A stretch of DNA of 52,445 nucleotides from positions 1-52,445 of the forward strand of contig NZ_CAJXYK010000044.1 in the NCBI RefSeq assembly GCF_913063425.1. The letters are read 5' to 3'. Shown one piece after another: positions 24,094 through 33,400 of this stretch. The number at the start of each line of letters is the position of its first letter. Position 1 is the stretch's first letter. The notes beneath the pieces are model-generated. The model had not been told where the DNA came from. It did no database searches and worked only from the letters and a program-made list of their open reading frames with translations. Source of the stretch: an uncultured Thiohalocapsa sp. GTDB lineage: Bacteria; Pseudomonadota; Gammaproteobacteria; Chromatiales; Chromatiaceae. Made by a program: the position numbers and the translations under genes.

Positions 24094-24223
24094 CCTCACC
24101 TGCCGGCGGCGGGCTGAGGTCCGCCTGCCCCGGGCTGCCGATTGAAGTCGGCATACCCGCACCGGCTCCGCCACTTCCACATTGGAGCCTCCCCCCAGCC
24201 CACTGAGCCGACGCAACAGCGCC

Positions 24224-27200
24224 ATGTCCTCAGCCCAATCCAGGTCTCCGGAGAAGACCAACCCCATCGTCGGCATCGGCGCCTCCGCCGGGGGTCTGGA
24301 CCCGCTGTGCACCTTCTTCGCCGCGCTGCCGGCCGACACGGGCGCGGCCTTCGTGGTGGTCATGCACCTCTCGCCCGAGCACCACAGCGAGCTGGCCTCG
24401 ATCCTGGGCCGCAAGACCTCGATGCCGGTGACCGAGGTACAGGGGCGCGTGGCGCTTGCGGCCAACCATGTCTATGTCATCCCGCCGGACCGGCGGCTGG
24501 AGCTCACCGATGCCGAGCTCAGCGCGAAGCCCTACGGGCAGAGTGCGGAGCGGCGGACCGCCGTGGACCTGCTGTTTCGCTCGCTGGCCGCGCACCGCGG
24601 CAACGGCTTTGCGGTGATCCTCTCCGGCGGCGGCTCCGACGGCGCCGTCGGCGTCAAGGCGGTGAAGGAAAACGGCGGCGTCATCCTGGTGCAGGACCCC
24701 ACCGAGGCCGAATTCGACAGCATGCCGCGGGCGGCCATCGCCACCGGCATCGCCGACCTGGTGCTGCCGGCGGGCGAGCTGGCCGAGCGGCTCGCGGCGC
24801 TGATCCGAGACCGCGACAGCATCCAGCGCCGACTCCCCGCGCCGGAGGCGCTGGAGGCGGACGACCAGGCCATGCTCAAGCGCATCATCCGCTATCTGAA
24901 CGCCCGCACCGGGCACGACTTCTCGCACTACAAGCGCAGCACCGTGCTGCGACGGGTGACCCGCCGCATGCAGGTGCATGGTCTGCGCACGCTGGCGCAG
25001 TACCTCGCCTTCCTGCGCGACACCGCCGAGGAGGCGCAGGGGCTGTTCCGGGACATGCTGATCTCGGTCACCAGCTTTTTCCGCGATGCGCCCGCCTGGG
25101 AGGCGTTGGCGCGCCAGGTGATCCCGAAGCTCTTCGACGCCGCGCCGGCGCAGGAGCCGCTGCGGGTGTGGGTGCCGGGCTGCGCGACGGGTGAAGAGGC
25201 CTACAGCCTTGCAATACTGCTGCTCGAAGAGGCCGGGCGCAGGGACGAGCCCCGGGAGGTCCAGGTCTTCGCCAGCGACCTCGACGACCGCGCCCTGGCG
25301 GTGGCCCGGGAGGGCCGCTACGGGCAGGCCATCGAGGCCGATGTGAGCGCCGAGCGTCTCGGCCGCTTCTTCGTGCGCGAGGCAGATCACTACCGCGTCG
25401 ACCGCGCGCTGCGCGACTTGGTGCTGTTCGCGCATCACAGCCTGCTGCGCGACCCGCCCTTCGCGCGCCAGGACCTGATCTCCTGCCGCAACCTGCTCAT
25501 CTACCTGGACCGGGAGCTGCAGGAGCAGGTCTTCGGCATCCTGCACTATGCGCTGCGCCCGGGCGGCTATCTGTTCCTCGGCGTCTCCGAGCATGCCGGG
25601 CGGGAGGCGTTCAACGTTGTCGACAAGCACCACCACATCTACGTGGCGCGGGAGATGTCGGGGCACGCGCTGCCGCTGCTGCCCGATATGCTGACGACCC
25701 CGCAGCGGCCCCCTGACATCGGACCCGAGCCCGAAACGCCGCCGCGCGAGCGCAGCTCGCCGCCGACCGCCCACCGGGCGCTGCTGGAGACGCTCGGGCC
25801 ACCGAGCGTCCTGGTGGACGATCGCCGCCGGATCATCCACCTGTCCGAGACCGCCGGGCGCTATCTGGAGATGCCGCAGGGCCCGCCGGACCCCGACATC
25901 ACACGCATGGTGCGCCGCGAGCTTCAGCCGGAGCTGAGCGCAGCGCTGTACGCCGCCTTCGAGAAGCGGGAGCGCACGCTCTCCGCCTTCGTGCCGGTGC
26001 AGTTCAACGGCAAACCGCGCTCCGTGGCCGTGCTGGTGCAGCCGCGGCCTGCGGCCGAGGGCGGCGAGCACCTGGCGCTGGTGGTGTTCCTGGACGCGGG
26101 CGAGGCGCACTCCACCAAGGTCACGCCCGAAGCGACCGACGCATCACCGGATGTCGTCCACCGGCTCCAGCAAGAGCTGAGCGAGACCCGCACCCGCCTG
26201 CACACCGCCCAGGAGGAGTTCGAGGCCACCAACGAGGACCTGCGCGCGGCCAACGAGGAGCTGCAATCCCTCAACGAGGAATACCGTTCCACGGGCGAGG
26301 AGCTGGAGACCAGCAAGGAGGAGCTGCAGAGCATCAACGAGGAGCTGCAGACGGTCAATGCGGAGCTGAAGCGCAAGCTGGAAGAGGTCTCGCGCGCGCA
26401 CAACGACCTCGAGAACCTCATGAAGGCCACCGAGGTCCCCACCCTGTTCCTCGACCGCGAGCTCTGCATCCAGCGCTTCACGCCGCAACTGGCCGAGCTG
26501 TTCAGCATCCGGAGCGGCGACCTGGAGCGCCCCGTCCGCGAGCTGCACCGCGCCATCCAGTACGACACGCTGGAGGCCGATGCGGCGCAGGTGCTGCGCG
26601 ACCTGGCCCCGGTGGAGCGCGAGGTCACCAGTGACGACGGGCGCTGGTACCTGGCGCGGCTGCGGCCCTACCGCACGGCCGATCACCACATCGACGGCGT
26701 CGTGATCACCTTCCTCGACTTCACCGCGCAGAAACGCGCCGAGCAGGTGCTGCGCAATGCCCGACACTATGCCGAGAGCATCGTCGAGACCGTGCGCCAG
26801 CCGCTGCTGGTGCTGACCGAGGACCTGCGGGTCGAAGCCGCCAACGCGAGCTTCTACGAGACCTTCGGCGTCACCCCCGGGGAGACCCGAGGCCAGCACA
26901 TCTACACGCTCGGCAACGGACAGTGGGACATACCCGAGCTGCGCGAGCTGCTGGACGACGTGCTGCCCCGGGACAACGCCTTCGAAGGCTATCGCGTGGC
27001 GCATGACTTCGAGCAGATCGGCCCGCGCCTCATGCTGCTCAATGGCCGTCGCCTGGACCACCTGCAGCGGGTGCTGCTGGCCATCGAGGACATCACCGAG
27101 CGCGAGCAGGCGGTGGCGGCACTGCGTGACAGCGAGGAGCGCTTCCGCGTGCTCGTGGAGGCGACCACCGACGCGGTGTGGGAGACGGATGCCGAGGGCG

Positions 27201-28600
27201 CGGTGGTCCAGGACTCGCCGTCCTGGCGTCGGCACACGGGGCAGGCATGCGAGCAGTTCCTCGGCGATGGCTGGCTCGATGCGGTCCATCCCGACGACCG
27301 CGACCGCGCGCGGCACGAGTGGCAGGGAGCAGTGGCAGCGGGGCGCGTCATCGATGCGGAGCTGCGGCTGCGGACAGCGGATGGGCGCTGGATCTGGAGC
27401 CGGCTGCACGCGGCACCCATCCGCAACGAGCGCGGAGCCGTCGTCAAATGGGTCGCCATGAGCCGGGACGTGACCGAGCGGCGAGAGGCCGCAGAGGCCC
27501 TGCGCGAGGCCGATCGCCAGAAGGACCGCTTTCTGTCCATGCTCGGGCACGAGCTGCGCAACCCCCTCGCCGCCATCACCACCATGGTGGAGGTCCTGCG
27601 CATGGAGCAGCCGTCGGCGGAGCGCGTCGCGCAGTCCGTGGAGATCATCGGGCGGCAGACGCGGCACCTGACGCGGCTGGTGGACGACCTGCTGAGCCTG
27701 AGCCGCATCCGCCGCGGCAAGCTGGCGCTGCGCAAGCTGCCGATGGACCTGACGGAGAGCATCCACGACGCCGCCGCCCAGGCGCAGCCGGCCATCGCGG
27801 CGAAGGGCCAGCACCTGGAGCTGGATCTGCCCGACGCGCCGCTGCCGGTGGCGGGCGACCGGGAGCGCCTGACCCAGATCCTGTCCAACCTGTTGATGAA
27901 CGCCGCGCACTATTCCGACGCGGGGGGCCGCATCGCCCTGTCCGCGCAGACGGCCGGGGACCGCGTGCGGGTGCAGGTGCGGGACAACGGCATCGGCATC
28001 GCGGCGGAGGACCTGCCGCGGCTGTTCGAGCCCTTCACCCGCTTCGGCGGCGCCGCGGAGCACCACCAGGACGGCCTCGGCCTCGGCCTGGCCCTGGCCC
28101 GGCAGCTGGCGGATCTGCACGGCGGCACGCTCACGGCGCAGAGCGACGGGCCGGGACAGGGCAGCGAGCTCACGCTGACCCTGCCGCTCGACGCCGGCGG
28201 CGACGCCGCCGATGCCGCGGCCCAGGCGCCGGCGGGGCCGATCCCGCCGCGACGGGTGCTGGTGGTGGATGACGACCCGGCCGTGGGACCGACCCTGGTG
28301 ATGCTGCTGGAGCACTTGGGCCAGACCGTGCGGCTGCTCACCCGCGGCGGCGAAGTGCCCGAAGCGGTGGCAGCATTCGCGCCGGCGCTGGTGATCCTCG
28401 ACATCGGACTGCCGGACATGGACGGCCACGAGGTCGCCCGCCGGCTGCGGGACGCCCATGGCCCGGATGCCTTCAGCATCGTGGCCCTGAGCGGCTACGG
28501 TCAGGACGCGGCAGCATCCACCGAGCGCGCGGACTTCGACCAGTATCTGCTGAAGCCGGCGACGGCGGAGCGGATCAAGCAGCTCCTGACCCAGCTCTGA
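24224..28600 (+). CDS. CheB-CheR-PAS-histidine kinase-receiver fusion protein
   Basis: A 1458-residue fusion. CheB-type methylesterase (about 12-190; nucleophile Ser21 in GASAGG, HLSPEH, GGGSDGAVG), CheR-type methyltransferase (about 215-480; VWVPGCATGEEAYS is the SAM site), a linker with a Glu-rich coiled coil (about 640-735; repeated EEL), PAS (about 740-850), the PAS-like LGNGQWDI domain (about 860-965), PAS (about 980-1095), kinase with His1109 and ATPase domain, and a receiver with Asp1393. Such hybrids occur outside classical chemotaxis operons and probably modify or sense via methylation chemistry; the target is unknown and no MCP gene is in the window. ATG 24224 chosen because homology starts at residue 15. 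Confidence 0.9.
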   Translation: MSSAQSRSPEKTNPIVGIGASAGGLDPLCTFFAALPADTGAAFVVVMHLSPEHHSELASILGRKTSMPVTEVQGRVALAANHVYVIPPDRRLELTDAELSAKPYGQSAERRTAVDLLFRSLAAHRGNGFAVILSGGGSDGAVGVKAVKENGGVILVQDPTEAEFDSMPRAAIATGIADLVLPAGELAERLAALIRDRDSIQRRLPAPEALEADDQAMLKRIIRYLNARTGHDFSHYKRSTVLRRVTRRMQVHGLRTLAQYLAFLRDTAEEAQGLFRDMLISVTSFFRDAPAWEALARQVIPKLFDAAPAQEPLRVWVPGCATGEEAYSLAILLLEEAGRRDEPREVQVFASDLDDRALAVAREGRYGQAIEADVSAERLGRFFVREADHYRVDRALRDLVLFAHHSLLRDPPFARQDLISCRNLLIYLDRELQEQVFGILHYALRPGGYLFLGVSEHAGREAFNVVDKHHHIYVAREMSGHALPLLPDMLTTPQRPPDIGPEPETPPRERSSPPTAHRALLETLGPPSVLVDDRRRIIHLSETAGRYLEMPQGPPDPDITRMVRRELQPELSAALYAAFEKRERTLSAFVPVQFNGKPRSVAVLVQPRPAAEGGEHLALVVFLDAGEAHSTKVTPEATDASPDVVHRLQQELSETRTRLHTAQEEFEATNEDLRAANEELQSLNEEYRSTGEELETSKEELQSINEELQTVNAELKRKLEEVSRAHNDLENLMKATEVPTLFLDRELCIQRFTPQLAELFSIRSGDLERPVRELHRAIQYDTLEADAAQVLRDLAPVEREVTSDDGRWYLARLRPYRTADHHIDGVVITFLDFTAQKRAEQVLRNARHYAESIVETVRQPLLVLTEDLRVEAANASFYETFGVTPGETRGQHIYTLGNGQWDIPELRELLDDVLPRDNAFEGYRVAHDFEQIGPRLMLLNGRRLDHLQRVLLAIEDITEREQAVAALRDSEERFRVLVEATTDAVWETDAEGAVVQDSPSWRRHTGQACEQFLGDGWLDAVHPDDRDRARHEWQGAVAAGRVIDAELRLRTADGRWIWSRLHAAPIRNERGAVVKWVAMSRDVTERREAAEALREADRQKDRFLSMLGHELRNPLAAITTMVEVLRMEQPSAERVAQSVEIIGRQTRHLTRLVDDLLSLSRIRRGKLALRKLPMDLTESIHDAAAQAQPAIAAKGQHLELDLPDAPLPVAGDRERLTQILSNLLMNAAHYSDAGGRIALSAQTAGDRVRVQVRDNGIGIAAEDLPRLFEPFTRFGGAAEHHQDGLGLGLALARQLADLHGGTLTAQSDGPGQGSELTLTLPLDAGGDAADAAAQAPAGPIPPRRVLVVDDDPAVGPTLVMLLEHLGQTVRLLTRGGEVPEAVAAFAPALVILDIGLPDMDGHEVARRLRDAHGPDAFSIVALSGYGQDAAASTERADFDQYLLKPATAERIKQLLTQL

Positions 28601-28705
28601 GCGACGCGCGCAGGCCCCGCCGACGGCAGATCGGAGCAGCCCAGCGCAGCCCGAACTGCGGCGGATTTCCGCCCGGTATCGGCGGGGATCGGGCAGCCCG
28701 GCAAG

Positions 28706-28966
28706 TCAGGACGGCGTGCCGCCGCGCCCGGCCGGCAGCACCGCCTCCAGCATCATCCTGAGAATGCCCACGAGCACACCGAGCCGGGCCAGGATCGCCC
28801 ACAGACGGCGCCCCGGATAGGCCCCGGCGGCACGCCGGATGGCGCCGCAGATGAACACGAGCCAGACCAGCGACAGCGCATACACCAGCCACAGCCAGGA
28901 GATGGCTTTTGCGGCGAGCACCGCGCCGCGGGCCTCGCGACGACGCTCAGCCCCCCAGCACCGCAT
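28706..28966 (-). CDS. Small inner-membrane protein of unknown function
   Basis: An 86-residue protein with two predicted helices, AISWLWLVYALSLVWLVFIC (about 21-40) and a second around LWAILARLGVLVGILRMML. No family that I recognise. The ATG at 28966 overlaps the end of the upstream COQ10-like gene by 20 bases on the same strand, suggesting coupled translation. Longer in-frame extensions run through the upstream gene in another frame and are unlikely. Confidence 0.55.
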   Translation of the reverse strand: MRCWGAERRREARGAVLAAKAISWLWLVYALSLVWLVFICGAIRRAAGAYPGRRLWAILARLGVLVGILRMMLEAVLPAGRGGTPS

Positions 28967-29381
28967 CGGCACGCCGGCGGAAGGCCGCCACGACCTCCTT
29001 GGTGCGCTGGCGGAAGAAGGGACCGGCGACGGCGGCTGCGGGTCCGCCGCGCAGGGTGTAGTCCGTCCAGAGCTCCACGCGGGTCCGGGCCTCCGCACGC
29101 TCTTCGAAGCGCCACACCTGGTACAGCCGCTTCAACGGGCCGCCGCCGCCCTGAATGTCGATGCGCTCCGGGCGCTGCAGCCGCGCCTCGGTGCGAAAGC
29201 GCAGGACCACGGGGCCGGCGCCCACGGCCTGCTCCACCCGCCGGCGCTCGCCCTGATCGCTGAGCACACGGGCCTCCCGCCAGCCGGGGACGAACTCGGG
29301 ATAGCGCTCGATGTCGGCCACCAGGTCGAACACGGCGGCACGTGGGTGATGGACGGTTTCGGCGACGGTGAAGCTGGGCAT
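28947..29381 (-). CDS. COQ10/RatA-like START-domain protein
   Basis: A 144-residue protein of the polyketide cyclase/START superfamily. The landmarks PRAAVFDLVADIERYPEFVPGW (about 12-33, given as positions) and the C-terminal amphipathic helix after FFRQRTKEVV match the COQ10/RatA group, which binds ubiquinone or related lipids; the toxin activity reported for E. coli RatA need not apply. I start at the ATG at 29381, because homology begins with PSFTVAETV; an in-frame ATG lies 11 codons upstream. The gene sits downstream of the phosphoesterase, separated by a REP pair, on the same strand. Confidence 0.8.
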   Translation of the reverse strand: MPSFTVAETVHHPRAAVFDLVADIERYPEFVPGWREARVLSDQGERRRVEQAVGAGPVVLRFRTEARLQRPERIDIQGGGGPLKRLYQVWRFEERAEARTRVELWTDYTLRGGPAAAVAGPFFRQRTKEVVAAFRRRADAVLGG

Positions 29382-29463
29382 GTGATGGCCTGCTCTGGGA
29401 AAACTGTCGGGCAAGTGAAGCCGCTGTCGACGCGCGCGAGCGGACGCTCAGCAGCAAGCGCCC

Positions 29464-29538
29464 GTGGGAGCGGCATCCCTGCCGCGACGACTTCCAGGGC
29501 AGCAGCGCCCGCGCATCGCGGCCGGAGGCCGCTCCCAC
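29464..29538. repeat. 75-bp REP-like hairpin element, locus 2 copy 1
   Basis: Same outer arms as the elements at 5953 and 6044 (GTGGGAGCGGC ... GCCGCTCCCAC) and the same CATCCCTGCCGCGACG shoulder, but a different core (TTCCAGGGCAGCAGCGCCCG). It lies between the phosphoesterase stop and the COQ10-like gene. Confidence 0.85.
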
Positions 29539-29552
29539 AGAAGCCAGGCCCT

Positions 29553-29627
29553 GTGGGAGCGGCATCCCTGCCGCGACGACTTCCAGGGCAGCGGCGCCCG
29601 CGCATCGCGGCCAGAGGCCGCTCCCAC
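29553..29627. repeat. 75-bp REP-like hairpin element, locus 2 copy 2
   Basis: Nearly identical to 29464-29538 and in the same orientation, 14 bp apart. It ends three bases before the phosphoesterase stop codon, so transcripts of that gene would end in this hairpin. Confidence 0.85.
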
Positions 29628-29629
29628 GG

Positions 29630-30451
29630 TCAAACCGGCTCGGGCTCCCAGCCCGCCGCGGCCCGCCGATAGTCGAGCCGCTCGCAGTCCCGAAAGCCGC
29701 CGTCGTCGGACCAGCAGCGGATGCGGATGCGGATGCGCTCCTGATCCAGCTCGATGACATTGAAGCTGTTGGGAAAGCCCGCTTTCAGGCGGTCCGACAG
29801 GGTAGTACCTGCCTGGGCCGCCACCAGGGTGCGCTCGCCCGTCCTGGCGGCCATGGTCTCGCTGTGATGAATGTGCAGGTGTCCGGACAGCATCAGGTCC
29901 ACCCGGCTTTCGCCGAAGCACGCCAGCGCCATCTCCTTGCGCCCGATGACGCCGCGTCCCATGGCCAGCTCATGGACGATAAAGGGGTGGTGCACCACCA
30001 CCACCCGCACGGCGCCCGGCTCGGCGGCGCCGAAGAAGCGCGCCACCTCGTCCATCTGGTACGCCGAGAGCCGGCCGCGGGACCAGTCGGTGTGCGGAGA
30101 CCAGCGCCGGGCCGAGTTGAGTCCGAGCACCGCCAGTGTCGGGCTGGAATAGGTCGGATACGGGTCCTCGGTGATGTAGCGCCCGTAGCGCTTCCAGGGC
30201 CGCAGCAGACGCCGGATCAGGTCCCAGTCCGGCACGTCGTGGTTGCCCGGCACCACCAGCACCGGCGGCGCCAGCTGCGCGAGGAAGTCCCGGGTGGCGG
30301 CGAACTCGCGCCGCCGGGCCGACTGGGTCAGGTCCCCGCTCACCGCCACCAGCTCCGGGGCGCGGGCGTTGATTTCTTCGAGCACCGCCTGCACCAGCCG
30401 CGGGCGCTCGCGCCCGAAATGCAGGTCGGAGATGTGGTAAAGCGTCGGCAT
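29630..30451 (-). CDS. Metallophosphoesterase
   Basis: A 273-residue calcineurin-like phosphoesterase with all metal-binding motifs in order: DLHFG (residue 9), GDLTQ, GNHD, a mid-protein HHPF and SGHLHIH. Expected to hydrolyse a phosphodiester or phosphomonoester with two metal ions in the cytoplasm; the substrate is unknown (cyclic nucleotides are typical of this CpdA-like layout). The ATG at 30451 lies next to the fold start; a GTG at 30460 would overlap the UPF0182 stop as GTGA. Either way it is tightly coupled to UPF0182 upstream. Confidence 0.87.
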   Translation of the reverse strand: MPTLYHISDLHFGRERPRLVQAVLEEINARAPELVAVSGDLTQSARRREFAATRDFLAQLAPPVLVVPGNHDVPDWDLIRRLLRPWKRYGRYITEDPYPTYSSPTLAVLGLNSARRWSPHTDWSRGRLSAYQMDEVARFFGAAEPGAVRVVVVHHPFIVHELAMGRGVIGRKEMALACFGESRVDLMLSGHLHIHHSETMAARTGERTLVAAQAGTTLSDRLKAGFPNSFNVIELDQERIRIRIRCWSDDGGFRDCERLDYRRAAAGWEPEPV

Positions 30452-30456
30452 GGGCG

Positions 30457-33339
30457 TCACTCGGCGCGCTGCTGATCGGCTTCGGCCGCCGCAGCACCGC
30501 CCTCCTGTGCGGCCACGAGCTCCGAGAGCAGCGACTGGAGCTCTGTCAGGGCATCGGCGGCGTCCTGGAAGCGCCCGTCCCCCTGGGCGCCGAGGTAGCG
30601 CTGGAAGGCGGCATTCGCATCGCCCGCGAGTTGGCGCAGGGAGCGCGTGCCGAGCCCGGCCGCGGCCGGCTGCTCGGGCCCGAACAGCCCGGCTATGGCC
30701 TCATCGAAGGTCTCGGCATAGCTCAGATCGTCGCCGTGCATCACCGCCACCAGCCGCAGCTCCGGGTAGGCGGCGGTCTCGGCCTGGAGGTAGATGGGCT
30801 CGACATAGAGCAGCGTGTGGTCCAGTGGGATGGCCAGCACATTGCCGCGGATGACATTGGAGCCGCGCTGGTCCCAGAGCGTGAGCTGGCCGGAGAGGTG
30901 GCTGTCCTGATCGATCTTGGTCTCCACCTGCTGGGGCCCCAGCACACGGCGCTCCTTCGGGAACTGGTAGGCCAGGAAGCGGCCGTAATTCTCGCCGTCG
31001 GAGAGCCCGGCGATCCAGCCGATGAGCACCTGGCGGTTCTTGGGCGTGAAGGGCAGCATGAGCACGAATTCCGCCGCGTCGGATCCGGGCAGCTCCCACA
31101 TGACGTAGTAGGGCTCCACCGGCTGCACCCGGTCGTAGTGCTTCTCGGTGGCGCGCACCCAGAGGTCCTCCTGGTTGTAGAACACCTCCGGATCGGTCAT
31201 GTGGTACTTGGCATAGACCAGACCCTGGGTCAGCAGCAGCCCTTCCGGGTAGCGCACATGGGCCTTCAGGCTCCCGGGCATGGCGCTGCGGGGCTGGAAC
31301 ATGTCCGGCAGCGCGCGCTGCCAGGCGCTGATGAGCGGGTCCTCCGGGTCGAAGACGTAGAAGTGCACATCGCCCTGATAGGCATCGACCACGACCTTGA
31401 CCGAGTTCCGCAGGTAGTTGATGCCGCTCAGATACTCCACCTGCGGCGTGCCTTCGCCGCCGGCACCGCCCGGTCGCAGCCGGCGCGCGAAGGGCGCGAC
31501 GAAGGGCTCGCTGTACGGAAAGCGCGAGGAGGTGGTGTAGGCGTCGATGATCCAGTACAGGCGCCCGTCCACGAGCACCAGATAGGGGTCGTCGTCCAGC
31601 TGCAGGAAGGGCGCCAGCATGCCCACCCGTTCCTCGATCTGGCGGTGCAGCATGATCCGGCTCTCGGCCCGCGGATAGCCCGACAGCAGCAGCCGGGTGC
31701 TGTCGAGCTTCCAGCCGAACAGGAATTTGCGCCACAGGCTCTTCAGCTCCACACCGCCCTGGCCCGCGTAGTGGGTGTAGGCGTTCTGCTCACCGCGGGG
31801 GTAATCGAACTCCTGCTCGCTGCTGTTCACCACCACCCACTCGTCGGTGAGCTCGCCATAGTAGATCTCCGGGCGCTCCACGGCGAGTGCCGGGTAGGCC
31901 GACACGGGTGGGATGTCCTTCACCAGCAGGTTCGGCAGCCCCTGGGGCGTGAAGTCGCTCACGGTGGCCAGGGTGAGCCCGTAACCGTGGGTGTACTTGA
32001 ACCTGCGGTTGACGAAGGTCCGGCTCTGGGCCAGCAGGTTCTCCTGCGAGAGCTCCCGCGCCGAGACCATCACCTCGCGGTAGCGGTCGCCGACGTGGTA
32101 GCGGTCCATGTCCACGTCCACGAACTCGTAATAGAGCCGGATCTCCTGGAACTGCTTGTAGACGGCATCCAGCGCGCGCCAGTCCCACAACCGCACTTCG
32201 GAGAGCAGATGGCGATTGTTCTGTACTGTCTGCCGGTTGAAATCCCCGGCCAGGTCGTACTGGCGCTGCTCCACCTTGTGGAGTCCGAACGCATGACGCG
32301 TCAGCGCGATGTTGTGGGCGATGTACGGCTTCTCGAACGTAATCTCGTTCGGCTCCACCACCAGCCCCTGCACGGCCGCCGGCAGCACGGCCGCCAGCAC
32401 CAGCCACAGCGCCGCCACCAGACCCCAGGGCACCGCGAGGCTCACCAGCAAGCCCCCGGCGCGCGCCGGCAAGCCCTGTTTGAGCCATTGCGAGACGCCG
32501 CCCGCAAGCCGCTCGCCGAGGCCCGTCAGCCGCGCGCCCAGCCAACGGCGCAGCGGCCCCACCGCCGGCGCCAACGCCAGCAGTGGGCTGAGCACGGCCA
32601 GCAGGAGGAACACCGGCAGGCGGATATTGGCATCCGTCCAGCCGGGACCTGCGGTGACGCCGAGGTCCGAGTACAGCAGCGCAAAGGCGCCGAGCAGCGC
32701 CCCGAGCCCGAGCCAGACGCCCGCCGCTGCGCTCAGTACCGCCGCCGCCGGCACCAGGGCACCGGCGTCGTCACCGGCTGCGCCACCGCCGGCCCTGCCC
32801 CGCAGGCGCAGCAGCACGGCCACCGCGGTGGCCGCGGCGAGCACCACCAGCACCCATTGCAGCAGCCCATGCAGGGTTTCGAGCACTGGCAGCGTGAACA
32901 GGTAGAAACCGGCGTCCAGCCCGAGGATGGGCTCCGTCACACCGGCCTCCGCCCGGTTCAGGAACAGCAGCCAGGCTTCCCAAGTGCCGAATCCCCAGAG
33001 CAGGCCGCCGCCCGCAGCGGCCAGCTCGGCCCAGGGTGACAGCGCGGGCAACAGGTGCCGCGCCGGGCGCAGCAGCAGCCAGGCCGCGAGCCCCGCCGCC
33101 AGCGCCCCGGCGCCGGCGGTTGCCACACGGGCACCGACGAATGCCCAGAACCGGGCAGCGAAGCCCAGCGCATGGAACCACAGGGCATCCGCCCAGAAGC
33201 CGAGCAGCGGAAACAGCACCAGGGTGCCCACCCCCAACGCGATACCGCCCCACAGCCAGGTCCGTCGGCCACGCGCAGAGCCCATCCGCGCGAGCACGAT
33301 GCCGGCGCCCACGAGCAGGAAAAACACCAGTAAGTACAT
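30457..33339 (-). CDS. UPF0182 family membrane protein
   Basis: A 960-residue protein with seven or so membrane helices in the first 320 residues, then a large soluble domain (about 330-900) typical of UPF0182 (conserved landmarks PYIAHNIALTRHAFGL and MLPFTPKNRQ), and a Gln/Glu/Ala-rich tail similar to substrate-free coiled tails. Function of the family is not established. The ATG at 33339 has AGGAG six bases upstream; a TTG one codon earlier is less likely. It lies between a cysteine-free DsrC relative (62 bp upstream) and the phosphoesterase (overlapping or adjacent), so the three probably form an operon. Confidence 0.9.
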   Translation of the reverse strand: MYLLVFFLLVGAGIVLARMGSARGRRTWLWGGIALGVGTLVLFPLLGFWADALWFHALGFAARFWAFVGARVATAGAGALAAGLAAWLLLRPARHLLPALSPWAELAAAGGGLLWGFGTWEAWLLFLNRAEAGVTEPILGLDAGFYLFTLPVLETLHGLLQWVLVVLAAATAVAVLLRLRGRAGGGAAGDDAGALVPAAAVLSAAAGVWLGLGALLGAFALLYSDLGVTAGPGWTDANIRLPVFLLLAVLSPLLALAPAVGPLRRWLGARLTGLGERLAGGVSQWLKQGLPARAGGLLVSLAVPWGLVAALWLVLAAVLPAAVQGLVVEPNEITFEKPYIAHNIALTRHAFGLHKVEQRQYDLAGDFNRQTVQNNRHLLSEVRLWDWRALDAVYKQFQEIRLYYEFVDVDMDRYHVGDRYREVMVSARELSQENLLAQSRTFVNRRFKYTHGYGLTLATVSDFTPQGLPNLLVKDIPPVSAYPALAVERPEIYYGELTDEWVVVNSSEQEFDYPRGEQNAYTHYAGQGGVELKSLWRKFLFGWKLDSTRLLLSGYPRAESRIMLHRQIEERVGMLAPFLQLDDDPYLVLVDGRLYWIIDAYTTSSRFPYSEPFVAPFARRLRPGGAGGEGTPQVEYLSGINYLRNSVKVVVDAYQGDVHFYVFDPEDPLISAWQRALPDMFQPRSAMPGSLKAHVRYPEGLLLTQGLVYAKYHMTDPEVFYNQEDLWVRATEKHYDRVQPVEPYYVMWELPGSDAAEFVLMLPFTPKNRQVLIGWIAGLSDGENYGRFLAYQFPKERRVLGPQQVETKIDQDSHLSGQLTLWDQRGSNVIRGNVLAIPLDHTLLYVEPIYLQAETAAYPELRLVAVMHGDDLSYAETFDEAIAGLFGPEQPAAAGLGTRSLRQLAGDANAAFQRYLGAQGDGRFQDAADALTELQSLLSELVAAQEGGAAAAEADQQRAE

Positions 33340-33400
33340 CAAAGGCTCCTGACCAGGCGCTCAGGCGGCGGCTCGGGGGTATTCGGCATGCGCACCCACC

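Noticed and set aside
26144-28459. 771-codon minus-strand frame opposite the CheB-CheR fusion
   Set aside because: Antisense to confirmed kinase and receiver motifs; no start with a ribosome site.
30631-33039. 802-codon plus-strand frame opposite UPF0182
   Set aside because: The minus-strand UPF0182 protein is clearly recognisable and full length; the opposite frame has shadow composition.
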